A stretch of 64,000 nt of DNA from Scilla litardierei (taxonomy: Eukaryota > Streptophyta > Magnoliopsida > Asparagales > Asparagaceae): contig CM061132.1 in assembly GCA_030789695.1 (NCBI GenBank), positions 156,904,817-156,968,816 on the forward strand, read 5' to 3'. Positions 42,757-55,419 of the stretch are shown piece after piece; within the stretch, counting starts at the first letter, position 1; each line of letters begins with the position of its first letter. Made by a program: the position numbers and the translations under genes. The notes under the pieces were generated by a model that ran no database searches, had not been told where the DNA came from, and saw nothing but the letters and a program-made list of their open reading frames with translations.

Positions 42757-44470
42757 TGTTGGATCCTGTGGATGGCAAACAACACTAGAAGGGGGGGGGG
42801 TTGAATAGTGTTGTATAAAGATAAAACTTTTTCGTTCTTTAATCAATCAACACAAAAACAAATCCTTCTAATGTTGCCTAAGAAACCAAGTAGAGCGATC
42901 TACGCTTGGTTCTTAATCAACAATATAATTTAAAGTGCACAGCGAAAATTCACAGCAGGTAGTCGACTCCTTATGAGCAGTAGTCGACTCCCAGAGAATA
43001 TGTTAGGACAAATAAAATTACAGATGTAAATCTCAGCGTATAGAAATAGGATTAATATTTGCTGAAAATAGAATAAATGCAAAGATAATCAAACACAGAA
43101 AGTGCAAGCGCAAAGACAAGGATTTTTATCCTGGTTCCCCGCAACCCGGGTACGTCCAGTCCCCGACCAAACCGGTACGAGATTTCCACTATCTGCCTTG
43201 GCAAATACAAGCACCTAACTTCACTCGTTAGGATTTCCAACGACCTAGCCTTGACCAGGATTTCCGAACACAACGCCTAGACTTGTCTAGGGTTATACCC
43301 TTGCCTCACAAACCGAGGACTTTCCAATTGGCAACAACTAGACTTGTCTAGTGTTCCAACAATCAACACAATAAGAAATTTGTCCAATACTCTACAACAA
43401 GTGATAGAGATTGGAAATACACCCGATTCTATAGCCAATCAAAAGATAGACAATTGTGTAGTGGCTTAATAGAATGATAGTCTAGATCACACAAAGATAC
43501 GAGATAAGTTCTTTGTGATCTAGAGCTTTTTCAAAAATCCTTCAAATAGAATTTAAAGAGAAATAGAGAGGATTTTGAAAAACAACTTAGCCAACAAAAT
43601 AATAATATGATCTTCAAAAGAATTTGAAAAATATTGCAAGATCAAAAACTGAAATTAAAATTGGCTAGAGAAGAAATTGAGAAAGCTTTGATTCACGAGA
43701 GCTTTTGCAAATTTTGATTTTCAATAATCTTGTATTTTTCACAAAAGAATTAAGCTCTATTTATAGGGAAAAACTGGGATTTGAAATTTGAATTTCGTTT
43801 GACTTTTGTCCCAAAAATTTCGGAGTAAATCACTCAAAAGAATTTAAAATTCAAATTCAAAACGTTTGAAAATTTCCAGCAGGTAGTCGACTCCCTCTAT
43901 AGGTAGTCGACTCCCAGAGGAGTCTAGGAAATTTTCATCCCTGAGAAGTAGTCGACTCCCTACTTTTGGTAGTCGACTCCCAGAGGAGTTTTTCCTGTTG
44001 TTCTAGTCAAAAGTTGTAGTTAGCTCCAGGGTGTGTGGAGTTTCACTTCGAGAATTATGAAGTGACTAGAAAAAACTTTTGAAAACTATTTTAAAGATAG
44101 TAAAAAATTATTTCGAAATCTTTCGTGTGTGTGTTGTCTACTTGATATGGCTTTGACAAATATCCTAGAAGACACGACACACTCACACTAGACTCTGAAC
44201 ATGTCTTCGGCAGTTTAGTCAATCTTGATGAAGTGCAGATGAGCTTCTCTTTGAGCTTCTTGCTTTGATTGAGCTTGAGCGAGCTTGAGCTTCATCACTT
44301 GAGTTTAGCCATGTTCGTCTTTGTCGTGGAGCGTTGATGCGTGCTTCTTGGAGTATCAGTAGAGCTTCACGAAGTCTGTATACTCAAAGTGTAGTGTAGT
44401 TAGTATACTAAACATTCATTTGGTGTGCTCATCATCAAAATTACTTAGGGGTGGAATTCAATTTCCATCA
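42757..44470 (-). mobile_element. Copia-G1 5' LTR (1714 bp)
   Basis: Direct repeat of 37084-38794, followed by the second GTTCG. The full element is 37084-44470, 7.39 kb. Confidence 0.95.
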
Positions 44471-44475
44471 GTTCG

Positions 44476-44983
44476 GACCATCAGAGAGAAGCTGCAGCTG
44501 GCTCAGGACAGGTACAAGCACTGGGCAGATGCGAAGCGTCGACTTCTGGAGTTCCAGCCCGGTGATCATGTTTTTCTGAAGATCTCGCCCAACCGAGGAT
44601 TGATTCGTTTTGGTCGGAGAGGAAAGCTCAGTCCCCGATTCATTGGGCCTTTCGATATTCTGGAGCGTGTAGGAGAGGTGGCATACAAGCTTGCACTGCC
44701 CCCTGCCTTAGAGGGAGTGCACAATGTATTCCACATCTCGCAGTTGCGTCGCTATGTGAGCGACCCAAGTCATGTCGTGGACTACTCAGAGATTGCAGTT
44801 CGTCCAGACTTGACGTACGAGCAGCAACCTGTGGAAATCCTAGATCGTCGTCAGAAGGTCTTTAGGAACAGGACTATCGACCTAGTCAGAGTGATGTGGC
44901 GTCGTGACTCGCCAGGAGAGTCTACCTGGGAGCGAGAGGATGAAATGCGAGGGCGTTACCCCTATCTTTTCCCTGACCTATAG
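44476..44983 (+). CDS. pol: Tekay Pol C-terminus: integrase tail and chromodomain (3' part of split pol)
   Basis: It continues the codon broken at 37083. The frame reads TIREKLQLAQDRYKHWAD, the GPF/Y module (RGKLSPRFIGPFDILERVG...YKLALP) and the conserved VFHISQLRRYV. A chromodomain-like end follows (PVEILDRRQKVFRNRTIDL, VMWRRDSPGESTWE; 44830-44980). Chromodomains direct chromovirus integration to heterochromatin. The product is now separated from the rest of Pol by 7.4 kb of Copia. Confidence 0.9.
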
Positions 44984-45008
44984 AGAATTCCGGGGACAGA
45001 ATTATTCT

Positions 45009-45021
45009 AAGGAGGGTAGGA
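45009..45021 (+). other. Tekay polypurine tract
   Basis: AAGGAGGGTAGGA directly before the 3' LTR. Confidence 0.85.
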
Positions 45022-47244
45022 TGTAACAGCCTGTTTTTCTAGTAGTATGTTTGACTGTTGTGTGCGTGTATTTTTACTTCGTTGATCCGATTATTTTCAT
45101 CCGAGTGGTTAATCGTCCGCCCGTCGACGCAAGCGCGTCGTCGTTTTCAGTTAACCGTAGCGTAATTTTTATCTGTAAATCGTGATTGTTTTAATTAAAA
45201 AGGTTAATTATTAAATTACTTGTTACCTTTAACTAAATTACGTTTATTAAAAACTTTTCCTAAACTACCTTTACCATGTTACTTTATCCTAACCCTAACC
45301 CACCCAATTGAATCCCACCGAAAGAATCGGTGAGATCCAACATTTGTATTCAAAGCCACCCACCTCACAACTACCCTCTTCAATCTGTCCCTCCTCCATT
45401 CCCCGTTCTTAAACCAACCTGCAGGAACGAACAAGAACAAACAAACAGCAGCCATTTCACCACCTTCAGCCACCGCAACCCACAGGAGCACCACCATCAA
45501 CCCCATCACCACCAGCAACAACCCAAGCCTCCACCTCATTCTCCCCCATTCAAATCAGCCTTCCACAGTCTCCTTACAACCCAAATCAACCCAGATTACA
45601 AATCACAAATCAAAATCAACCGAAAATCAAACGATCCCAAAATCAAACCCCAGTCACCCGCGCCACCCCGAAGCTACCGGATCCGCCGTGCCCAGGCCCT
45701 TGCCGACATGCCGAGGCCGCCCTAGCCGCCGCCTTAGGCCGCCGCCCCCGCCTGAAACGCCGATCCGCCGCCGCTGCTTCGAATCCGACGCCGCCGCCGC
45801 TTGGATCCGCCCGCCGCCCCCAAGGTCGCCCCCCCGATCTCGCAGCCGCCGCGTCGCCCTAGCCGTCGCCTTAGACCGCCGACGCCCCTGCAACAAAAAA
45901 AAGAGAGAAAGAAAGAGAAACGGGAGAAGAAGAGAAGAGGCAGGGAGAGAAAGAAGAGAGGGTGAGATTTTTTGTATTAGGTTGTAAAGTATTAAGTTAT
46001 TATTATAAAAGTTTTGTAAGTAAAGTTAAGTTAAGGTTTTAATTTAATTAGTATTAGGTTAAATTAGATAAGTAAGTTAATTTTATAAGTTAAGAAATTT
46101 TTATATTAAGTTTTAGTTATAAGTTAGTGTAACTTGCCCTCTTAACTTACTATTAATTCGTTAAGCTAACTCGTTCGTAACCCGTGTGAACCAGGTACAC
46201 CGACCGCCCTTCAAAACACGCCTTTCACGACAAGGCGATTTTTGGTAATTCATCGTACCCTTGGCATGGGTCTTAAAAACAAAAACAAATGCATGCCAAA
46301 CTAGTTTTATTTCATTATTACAGTGTTTCCATTTTTAAGCTGTTAGCTAAAATTGCGCGGTATCGTATCGTAAATTGCACAGTATCGTAAAGGGAGAATT
46401 GGGCTACTTGACATGATTGACAGAAAATTGTGACAGGAAATGTAAAATTGCACTGACACTGGGTTTTGGGGTAACTTATAATGGCGAGGGTACGGGAGCA
46501 ACTAGTCCAGACTTTGTTGTCACCGTGCGGGTTCTAGAAACCCATAACAGTGCCGGTGACAACCATCACAGATCACAGATCACAGATTATTGCACAGTAC
46601 TCAGAGAATTGGTTCGCCCGGGTAGCACCCGCGGCAAGAGTTGGCCTCTTGGTTGCTTACTGTACCCCGCATTATAAGTCACAGTCTAGGTAAAGGCACA
46701 AATAGACTCTCGCATCATAGTTACTTTTATCATTGCACTTTTAACTGCTAGAAATTGTTGATAGCTGTAAAACTGCGAAGTTTACTTTTTCTGCTACTAT
46801 TATTGTTCGTACTTTACCTCTTTTCTTTTAAAATGCCATGCTTGTATATTTGTTTCAAAATCCATGTATAGAGATACTTTGAGTTACGTCTGATCCTGGC
46901 GACCCTTCTCTTTGTGGTGGACTCGCCAGATATCTCACAGGTCGAGGAGGCCGCAGACGCTGAGTTTGTGGTTGAGTACGACCAGCAGGACCAGCAGGAC
47001 CCTGTGTATTGAGAGTGAGTGTGAGAGATTTGCTATGTTGCTTTCAGTGTGGATTGATGTATCTTTTGTATTCTGTTGTATTTTCCTTTCCTATTAGCTG
47101 CTGGGTTGTAATAAGGTTGTAAAACCACTTTCATTATCAGTATTTTGGCGTATTTCTGCAACAGAGCCTGTGTTGACTTCATTGGTGCCTAGCAGGACTT
47201 GTGCATGTCCAAACAGTAACGGGCCCCGGAAGTGGGTCGTTACA
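45022..47244 (+). mobile_element. Tekay 3' LTR (2223 bp)
   Basis: Direct repeat of 30640-32885; TGTAACAGCC...GTCGTTACA, followed by TGTGC. The whole element spans 30640-47244, of which 7.4 kb is the nested Copia-G1. Confidence 0.95.
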
Positions 47245-47955
47245 TGTGCTGACGTGGACCCTTTCCTCCAGAGTCGGAGCCTCGTCAACCGGTTAAGTGG
47301 GACCCTAGGTTGAAAGAACCAGGGTCGTTGGTGGATGGTAGTTGACTTGCGATGCACGATCAACCCTCGAGTGATTTATATATCGATCGGTCGAGGACGA
47401 GAAGCTCAGAAGTGACCCTCACGGAAGATCGAGACTCGATGATCTGTATCACAAGGAAGCGTCAGGGGGTCGGATCTGGGTCACGACCCAAATCCCCTCC
47501 AATGCTTAAGTTAGAATGGAACTTAAGGAAGAGAGGGAGCTTGAAGAAGCCGAGTTCGACCCATTGAGGTTCGTCATAGATCTGACGTTGCAAGCTCTTT
47601 TGTGGAAGAAATGTAAGATGGAATGTGTAGAGTCTATGTATTAGATCGCATACCTTGGGAATTGAAACTCTTTTACCATTGTCTTTTCAGGTATTTATAG
47701 GCGTTGCTCCGATGATTGCGACTAACCGTCCCTCATTGATTCGGACGGGATCTTCTCTGGGATTGGTGATAACGGCTGCCCATTTACTCAGTCTCATTAA
47801 CTCCCCCCTGAGTATTAGCAGGAGCTTAACGGTCGAGTGAGATGTTCGTTTGACTGGGTACTACTCCGCCTTAATGACGGGTTTTCGGGTCGTAGGCACT
47901 AAATGGGTAGGATATCTTGACGATCTTTCGTGATCCGTACACGTGCACTAATAAT
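47245..47955 (-). mobile_element. Tat2 3' LTR, main part
   Basis: It resembles the Tat1 LTR in layout: GGTCGGATCTGGGTC...CCCCTCCAATGCTTAAGTTAG matches CCGGCCAAAACCCCTCCGATGCCTAAGTCAG. A - strand TATA (CCTATAAATACC) lies at about 47691-47702. The inner end is placed before a - strand polypurine tract (GATGGGGGGCCAT, about 47957-47969), but the CA terminus is degraded. Confidence 0.6.
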
Positions 47956-47969
47956 GGCCCCCCATCATT

Positions 47970-48299
47970 CGTGTCTCAAGAAACTGTGCTAATTGAGACC
48001 GCATGATGTGTAATCTCCTTAAATGCACACATTTTTCGAAATGATTGATTTGATTTGTGTCGCCAAAAACCCTTCGTTTCTGAATCAATTCTCGCCGCTT
48101 CTTGTGGCCGGTCTCAGACACGTGTCGCTCATCGGCCACCAGTTGGTTAAGCACCTCCGTATAAAAGAAACGGATGGGGAGAAAATGACTTTCTTCATTT
48201 CGAAAGCTTGACTCCTTCGTTGCTTCCTTCGAAGTTTGCTTGATCCTGCTATTGTACCTTCTCTAACCAATCTTGACTCCTATTTAGATCCATACAGGC
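47970..48299 (+). promoter_or_regulatory. Promoter and leader region of the Tat2 antisense gene
   Basis: A TATAAAAG lies at 48160-48167, about 140 bp before the ATG at 48300, as in Tat1 (TATATAA at 17262). No other gene is seen in this stretch. Confidence 0.5.
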
Positions 48300-50460
48300 A
48301 TGTTTCTACCAGTTAGTATACAGGAGCCATCTTATGAAGAGCTCATTGCTCGCCTTCGACTTCCTCAACGTGACGATGTTCCTCGTAAAGGGAAAGGGAT
48401 TTACATAGAGCCAGCTCCTCATATTTATCGAAGGAATGCGAGCACAGAGGTTCACAAAGTGATTTTGGAGATGGTGTCCGAGTTTTACATTGATCTGGTT
48501 GTTAAGGTTTGGTCGGGTTGTCTTTGTCCTTCTTTTAGGGTTAGATGGCCCAGTTTGAAAGAGAGAGTCTGATTTTCTCGGAAGAGCGAGGTTGGAGTGT
48601 ACCCCCAAAGCCTTTTGTCTTAAGCTTCGCTTTCCTCTTCACCCCTTCATCATAGAGGTCCTATGCTCTTCGGGGCTTTCTCTTTGTCAACTTGCACCAC
48701 AAGCCATATTTCTCCCCTGGTCTGTTTCATCGTTCTTTGAGCTCTGTGGGGTTCGACCATCCATTTGGCTGATTAATTATTTCTTCCGAATAATAGTCGA
48801 TCCACGCAAGGTGTGGTATCACATCGTTGCTCGCCCGAAAAAGAGGCTCGTATACGATCTCCCGCTTTCTGATCCTTGCTGGAAAGACACTTTCGTGTTT
48901 ATCGTTATCTCCGACTTAGGACCGATGCTCAATGGGTGGAGTTCTCCGAGCCCTGACCTCTCTAAAGAGTCCAAGCTAGCACCGAAAGAGGTCGGGGTGG
49001 TCAAACTCCTTCTGAGTCGATCGTGGCGAGAGAGGTCGACTTCGTATCTGTTGGATGGCCATCGAGTAAAGACTGTTTTGTGGAGTCCGGGTAATGTATA
49101 TCGCTTCTGTGTCTTTATCGTAGACACTCACGATAATTATATATGTTGTTTGCATATATGACTAACTGAGCTTGCGGAAACGTGAACTCTGGACTGGGTC
49201 AAGTTTGGAGAGAGCAACACAAGAAGAAAGGAGCACTGAGGGATCAAGCGCTCGGTCTCCCATTCCCATTAATCAAAGCTCTTCCTCCGGGGGTGAGGTC
49301 AGGCAGACCTTGAGGTCATCTTCATGTGGCTCTTCGAGGGAGGCCCCAAGTCAAGCTATCGTTTGCTCTGTTCCACCCCTTGCCTCTATCATTGTTTCAG
49401 ATCCACTGGTGGTGGAAGATGCTGATACCATTGTGGTTCTTGATCCCACCGAAACAGTCTGCAAGAAACGGGGCACATCCTCCTATGAAGAGGAGGAGTC
49501 GGAAAAAAGGAGGCGAGTCGAGGAGGCAAACCATCCGCTTTCACACATGGCAAAAGGTCGGGAGGCGGTCCCTCTCGATCCTCTGGGGATGATTGAGACC
49601 CCCGTGGTTCCTCTTTTGGACAAATGACCATGTGGCAGTATTGAGTCATCTGCTCCATTGGTCGGCCCGATCCCCTCGAAGTTCGATCGAGTTCTGCTGC
49701 TCAACCAGCCCTCGTCTTATTTCTCAGGACCCCCTCGAGGCAAATCTCATCAGCCTCCCTTCGTCATTGGGAGGGAAGAGTCGGCCCTATCGGACTTTGG
49801 GTTGACGGCTTGATTAGTGGAGAACTCCATTCTCCCTCGGAATTTGGAGCTCCTTCAAGGGTTGGACATCGAAAGAGTGGCCAACTTCTTTGTGGGAAGC
49901 AGATATTGGGTATGTCATTCGCCATTCGTCTATTGACTTGCAATTTAGTTGTTTCTGACTAATACTTTCTGCAGATGTCCATCCTTGGCACCGTGTTGCG
50001 CCACCAGGCCGTCGACATAATTAAGGGAGGACGGCGGGTGGAGGCGGCTGAGCGCAAGTCCTTCGAGCTTGAAGCCTGGATGAGGAATGTGGAGGAGGAT
50101 TTGGGGAAAGCTCTCGTGGCCAAGGCCGAGGCCAAGTGGACGACTGTGGATGCCAAAAATAGCTTCTCGTCCATGTATGACCTCCAAAAATCTGCTGAGA
50201 TTCAATGGAGGAAGGAGAGGTCTCAACTTCAGGTGGACCTCGAAGCTTCGAATGGGGAAGCAATCGAGCTTCAAGCCAAAGCTACTGACTCGGAGCGGTT
50301 GGCAGAAGCTTGCAAAGCAGAGGTAGCTGAGCTCTAGGCCAAAGCTGTCGAGTCAGAGAGAGCCGATGTGATTCATAAGGAGGAGCGCACGACAAGGTTT
50401 ACAAAGTCAATGGAAGCTTTCCAGACCGTCTTTATGCCGAGGGGTGCTCCCCCTTCCTAG
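48300..50460 (+). pseudogene. Tat2 additional antisense gene, decayed
   Basis: It is homologous in position and motifs to the Tat1 gene. The parts are an N-terminal segment (48300-48572), a frameshift, the PF04195-like block LRFPLHPFIIEVLCSSG...CQLAPQ (48592-49090), a Ser-rich and Glu/Lys-rich linker (about 49172-49627), and a coiled-coil end (49975-50337). In the coiled-coil end an in-frame TAG at 50335-50337 precedes the original-looking stop at 50458-50460. A donor at 49090 (CCGG|GTAATG) matches Tat1, but its acceptor reads TTGCGG where Tat1 has TTGCAG. The intron before 49975 (TTTCTGCAG|ATG) looks intact. Confidence 0.6.
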
Positions 50461-50699
50461 GCTGGTGGAACTCTGACATAGGTTTTTTGTAACCTTTTTA
50501 TTTTGAAAAGAAATAAAAGAACTTTTGAGTTTTCGAGTCTCTTCTATCTCCAAGTTTCGTTTGAGCATATGTGTGTATGTCCCCTCAACGACTCAATTTT
50601 CAATTTTTCAAAAAATCGATGGTAAGTTGGGTCGTTGATACGTCAGGCATATTCACTTGACAGCTATGATCTTTTAGATCATAGACCATTGGGGGCATG
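50461..50699 (+). other. 3' flank of the Tat2 antisense gene
   Basis: AT-richer, with AAAGAAATAAAAGAAC near 50507 as a possible polyadenylation region. No gene. Confidence 0.3.
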
Positions 50700-50966
50700 T
50701 TTCGTTCGGTGGCAAGGGGCGAGGCGTATTCGAATTACAATTGACGATGCTCAAGGGTCATTCAGTGGCGAGAGGTGATCCCTCGGCTTACGACAGACGA
50801 CGAGGGTCATTCAGTAGCGAGGGGTGAGGCCCATTCGAATTACGGTCGACGACGCTCGAGGACCGTTTAGGGGCCAAGGGCGATCCCTCGGCTTACGGCT
50901 GACGACGAGGGTTGTTCGGTAGCGAGGACCGAGGCCTCTTTGACTTATGACCGATGATGATCGAGG
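50700..50966. repeat. Tat2 tandem repeats, left part
   Basis: Alternating half-units of about 53 bp (TTCAGTGGCGAG...GATCCCTCGGCTTAC and TTCAGTAGCGAGG...GAGGCC..TTCGACTTA) form a dimer of about 106 bp. The array is split by Copia-G2 at CGAGG (50962-50966). It takes the place of the 90-bp array of Tat1. Confidence 0.8.
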
Positions 50967-53310
50967 TGAAGGGTTTTTGGCGGACCCTCAGGGCTCAGAT
51001 CTGTGCCTGTCCTAAGTTGGATGGACCACAGAGGCAAAAATGCAGCGGAAAGTAAAACATGCTAGCTAAACCTTTTAGCTAGGCCCTGAGAGAATCAGAA
51101 CCTAGCCCGATCTATACCAACTTGGGTGGGTCCAGCCCACCCCAAAAGGGATCTATCCTACTACGACGAAATTAAATTACACTAAAAAACTTAAAGAACA
51201 TACCCGGAATCTTGGCCCTGGGGCAGGCAAGATGTATCGCACCAACTTCTTGTGCTCTTTGTAGCTGAGCCGCCTCGCGCCTTCGAACCAATCTACCCAA
51301 CCGCCTCCGAGCCGATCACTTGCCGAAGAAAGTTTCACTTGAGCAGACTCGCGTCTTAGACGTCTGGATCCGAATCCAAACCCCCATCGTAGTCTTGCTA
51401 GGATCCGACGGGAGAATATGAAGAGAAAGAGGAGAGGAATTTAAGTTCACGATCGAGCGTGCTCAAAAATCAAGAGCTTCTCGAATCGATTGCTTGGAGT
51501 GTTTTTCAACGAAGAGAGTGCACCACTATTTATATAGGGAGTCGGCACCTCCCTTTTTGTTACGAGTAATGTGGGACAAATCTAAAATAAAAGAGAAATT
51601 AAGTTAGTTAATTGAAGTTAGTAAGCCTGTCACAAAGGCCAACTTCAACCAATTAATTCTCCCTCGCCATCGAGCTTCAGAGATGATACAAGGTATCATT
51701 TCGAAGGGCTACGAATGGTGAACGCGTAGAAACAAACGGCTACGAATTCCGACTTTGTTTGACCCCTTAAACAATTGCCCAAAGATGGGCAAAAAGTCAA
51801 TTTTCGTAGCCGTCAAAAGGGTTTCAAAAAACCCTAATTAACTTAAGTTGCGGGCACACCCGCCAGGCTTAGTGGGCGCACCCGCCTAAGGCTATGGTCA
51901 CGCCCACAATGGGCGCGCCCAGGGTGGGCGTGCGGCCCGCTGAACTCAGCAGGCACGTGGTCCGCTGGTTCAGCGGGCCACGCCCGCTGGTTCAGCGTGC
52001 CGTGCCCTTTCTCCTTGCGGGTGGACCCGCTTGCCCAAGTGGGTCTAACACACTCTTGCCTTTGACTGTTTTTATGTTCCTGTGCTAGTTTAAGCTCCGT
52101 TTTCGGCGCGGTTTGATCCTGCGATTAGACCGGGACGATCCCGTCATCCAGGTAACCTTTCCGACGTGTTTATTCCTATTAAATATAGTCGTAAACAATT
52201 TACGAAACATTTAATCTGGTTTGCATCATGTGCAAAAATTGTTCCCTATTAAATTTGAACTTGCAACTAACTTGTGAACTTCATTTATTCCATTTCATCA
52301 AATGAATTCCTCTTGGCATATCTTCCTATTACTAAGACATGGTTACTACTCGGTGTGAGACCCTACAGCCTAACCCTACTACAGGTTGGGGCTCGAGACC
52401 CCTAGACGACGGTAACCACGAGCAATAGGCGTCGTCCCTGTTTCAGAATTATACTTATGTGATCGACCCAATGACGAACGTCGTTGGGATCACTCTGACT
52501 GTGTCAGTGATGAACACCGCAGCTTTAGTCCCTTCGTCAAGACTGTGTCCCTGCTGGCCTAGGGTACGGTTTACTGTCAACCCCATTAGTCAGCATTGTT
52601 CAGTATACGACGGTCTTTGTTGTATTTACGTTGTACATCTTACAACATACCCCATCCGAGGATTAACACAAAGACCGTACTGAGCCTATGACATTAACTT
52701 CCCTTCAACGGAAGAGACGAATCTCATCTTAGTCATCTACTCACCTCGAGAGCTTCAGGTGTAACCCAACCTAAGATCGTTCAGCAGGCCTAGCCTCGAA
52801 GCTGGATCATAGGTCTAAGCGACATTGTTCACTCACAGGTTCGTACAAATGACTTCAGGTCTTAATGACCAGTTAGCCTATCATCACCCTAGAGTTATTA
52901 TTGATAGTTTAGTTAAAGTTAACCATTTAATAACTCTAAGTTGGTCGTTCAGTGAAGTCATTCTCCAATGAGCACCTGTGTCTCGTCTCCGACTTCACCA
53001 AATCGAATGACTATGAGATCATCATTACCTTAAGGTAAGACAAAGACACAGTGGTCTGTCCGATGTGCCGATACCCAGTTCTCGACACATCTATGACCAC
53101 GAACCGTTTAAGACTTAAGTTTCTATATGGTCATTTACTACTCATAATCGAGATTTACATCTAGATACGTAAGGACCTAACTATACGTCTAAGGAAATTA
53201 TCTAAGTATATGATTCAACGAATTCATACTTAGGATAATTGACACCATATTATGTCTTAACAAGACGTATACTAAGGATAAATTGCCTTATGAGCATATA
53301 TCCTCCTACA
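50967..53310 (-). mobile_element. Copia-G2 3' LTR (2344 bp)
   Basis: TGAAGGGTTT...CTCCTACA is repeated at 57446-59809 with clearly more substitutions than the Copia-G1 pair, so it is older. TSD CGAGG lies at 50962-50966 and 59810-59814. A - strand TATA (CTATATAAAT, about 51529-51538) has a GC-rich repeat module upstream at 51850-52040. Confidence 0.92.
51850..52045. repeat. GC-rich short-repeat module in Copia-G2 U3
   Basis: Many GCCCGCTG, TTCAGCGGGC and GGGCGC(A/G)CCC blocks occur as direct and inverted repeats within 200 bp. The partner LTR has the same module at 58330-58550 with a different block order and number. Confidence 0.7.
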
Positions 53311-53325
53311 TCTCTCACTTGCACT
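53311..53325 (-). other. Copia-G2 polypurine tract
   Basis: The - strand AGTGCAAGTGAGAGA abuts the 3' LTR, a variant of the usual CAAGTGGGAGAT. Confidence 0.7.
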
Positions 53326-54559
53326 TAGGCTATTTATCTCGGTATCTCATACCGTTATAGCATGTCAGTCTCATTGGACCAACATATGTCAAACCTAAGA
53401 GTGGATTTACTAACGAGTATCTATAGTGCATTTTAATGGATTTTTTATTTATTCATCTCTTGATCACACAAGGTTGATCCTTGAAAAATAATTTGGATCA
53501 ATTTTCTTTTCTTTGTATAGCTAACAATTAGCTCATACATTCTTAATGTATGGTCTAACATTTCTATAAGTCAGTCTTAGCTCATTCCAATTATTTTGTG
53601 TCAATATGTCAAGTGCATAAGTGACACCTCAAGTCTCTATATATTTGATTAAATCAAAACTATTTTGATTCAATGTCTTACATAGATGATTCAAATAAGT
53701 TGGAAACCTTTTTTACTTAGTCCGAGAAATCGGAGCTAAGTATATGTGCTAGCTCCCACTGACTTTAAGAATTATCTGGTTAAATACTTCTACTATATAT
53801 CTAAATAATATTTAGAATATACTTTAAGTATAACCAATTTAGAAGTGCTTATGGAATATACCAGTGTCAGGTTGGGTTTGATGAATGAGTCATGTCAAGA
53901 CCCGTTTATAGGAATCTTGATGTTGACTTACTCAGTCAAACGTCCTACACTGTGCTTTTCCTTTAACTACATTTAATAATAACTCTTTAAGAATCAAATG
54001 CAGTTTAATTTAGAATTAATCTTAGCATGTGTATAATTGTGATCATACACAATTTATACGCTCCTGGAACTTACATTTAACTATCGACTGGCTATAATAT
54101 TAAGTCAGCTCCAAATAATCAAATTATTCAGAAGCTCTGCATGACAGCTCGAGAATTTATGCAACCAACTCAGACAGCCACATCCACTGAAATTAGTTAT
54201 TTACAACAAATCACAATTTAAAATAAAGAAAATTTTCCGAGATATTTATTCAAACAATGGATTCATTAAAATGAATCATAATTTGTTTATCAAAATAAAC
54301 TTTGAGTGCTTAACACTCAATCATTGTTTTAACTAAAGCAAACGATACATTTTATTCATAAAAAAATAAGTATCAGTTGCTTCTTCTTCACATCTCCTGA
54401 AGTACTCGTACGGCCCCAGCAACAACGATTGCTCAGATGTCGACTGTCCTCGGAACTTCTTTCATCCTATGCTTCGTATTAGCCACTTGTATACATTACA
54501 CAGATGTCTTAGTATCTCATACTATGTGACAAAACATTTATGGAAATTATTGTGCTTTA
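53326..54559 (-). mobile_element. Copia-G2 3' region, pol deleted
   Basis: 1.2 kb of AT-rich sequence with no readable protease, integrase, RT or RNase H motif. TAGCTCCCACTGAC near 53752 looks like a remnant of a second polypurine-like tract. Confidence 0.5.
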
Positions 54560-55389
54560 TTAAAAAGAATTCATTGTACCTGATGTAGGGGCATCAATAT
54601 GCCCTTTCTTCTTTTCTGCAAGGTAAACCTTGCAGTTCCTCTTCCAGTGGCCTATCTTGTGGCAGTGAAAGCACTCAGATTTCGACGGGGCCCCTTTCGT
54701 CTTCTTCCCCTTCTTTACCTTGGCTGGTTGTGGGACCTGACTCTTCTTACCTTTGCCTTTCGACTGGTCTGAAGAAGCAGAGCCAACAACCAACACAAAT
54801 GGTTTCTTCCCGATTTCCTCAAACTGCCTAAGCATGTTGAGGAGACCAGGAAGATCCGTTTCAATACTGTTCATAATAAAACCAGTAATGAATTGCTTGA
54901 AGGCTGGGGTTAAAGATTTCAGGATGATGTCCACGGCCATCTCATTGTCGAGGACAAAACCAACTGGGCAGCATCTTCCACGTACCCGATCATCTTAATG
55001 ACATGATCTTGTACGGACCATGTCTCCATCTTAGTGCCCCAGATGTTTCTCGTGGCTTCAAACTTGGCAGCTCTAGACCACTTGCCGTACAACTCCTCTG
55101 CATTCAGAAGCATGCTTTAAACATCCAAATGTTCGTGCTTCCTTTGCAGGTCGTTGTTCATTGAAGCCAGAGTAAGGCACCTGGCCTTCTCGGCATCCAT
55201 CTGGTACATCGTATATGCTTCATTTTCTTCGTGCGTTGCATCGTCGTCAGGCTTCTCCGGAGCGTCCTCGAACAGTATGTATCCTATCCCAGCTAGTGAC
55301 AAGACTAACTTGATATTTCTAAGCCAATCCTTATAGTTGGTCCCATCAAGCACATTCTTCTCTATCATATACTTTAGACCCGAATCCAT
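54560..55389 (-). pseudogene. gag: Copia-G2 gag, one stop and one frameshift
   Basis: From the ATG at 55389 the frame reads MIEKNVLDGTNYKDWLRNI and EEVEN-type acidic text to a TAA near 55117. It continues in phase through KWSRAAKFEATRNIWGTKM and DHVIKMIGYVEDAAQL, then shifts by one base near 54955 into MAVDIILKSLTPAFKQF. It ends with a Lys-rich stretch and the knuckle CFHCHKIGHWKRNC (about 54630-54670). These are the standard parts of Copia Gag, in order. Two lesions make it inactive. Confidence 0.8.
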
Positions 55390-55419
55390 TCGGTATTTAA
55401 ATAGATATTTAATTAGCAT

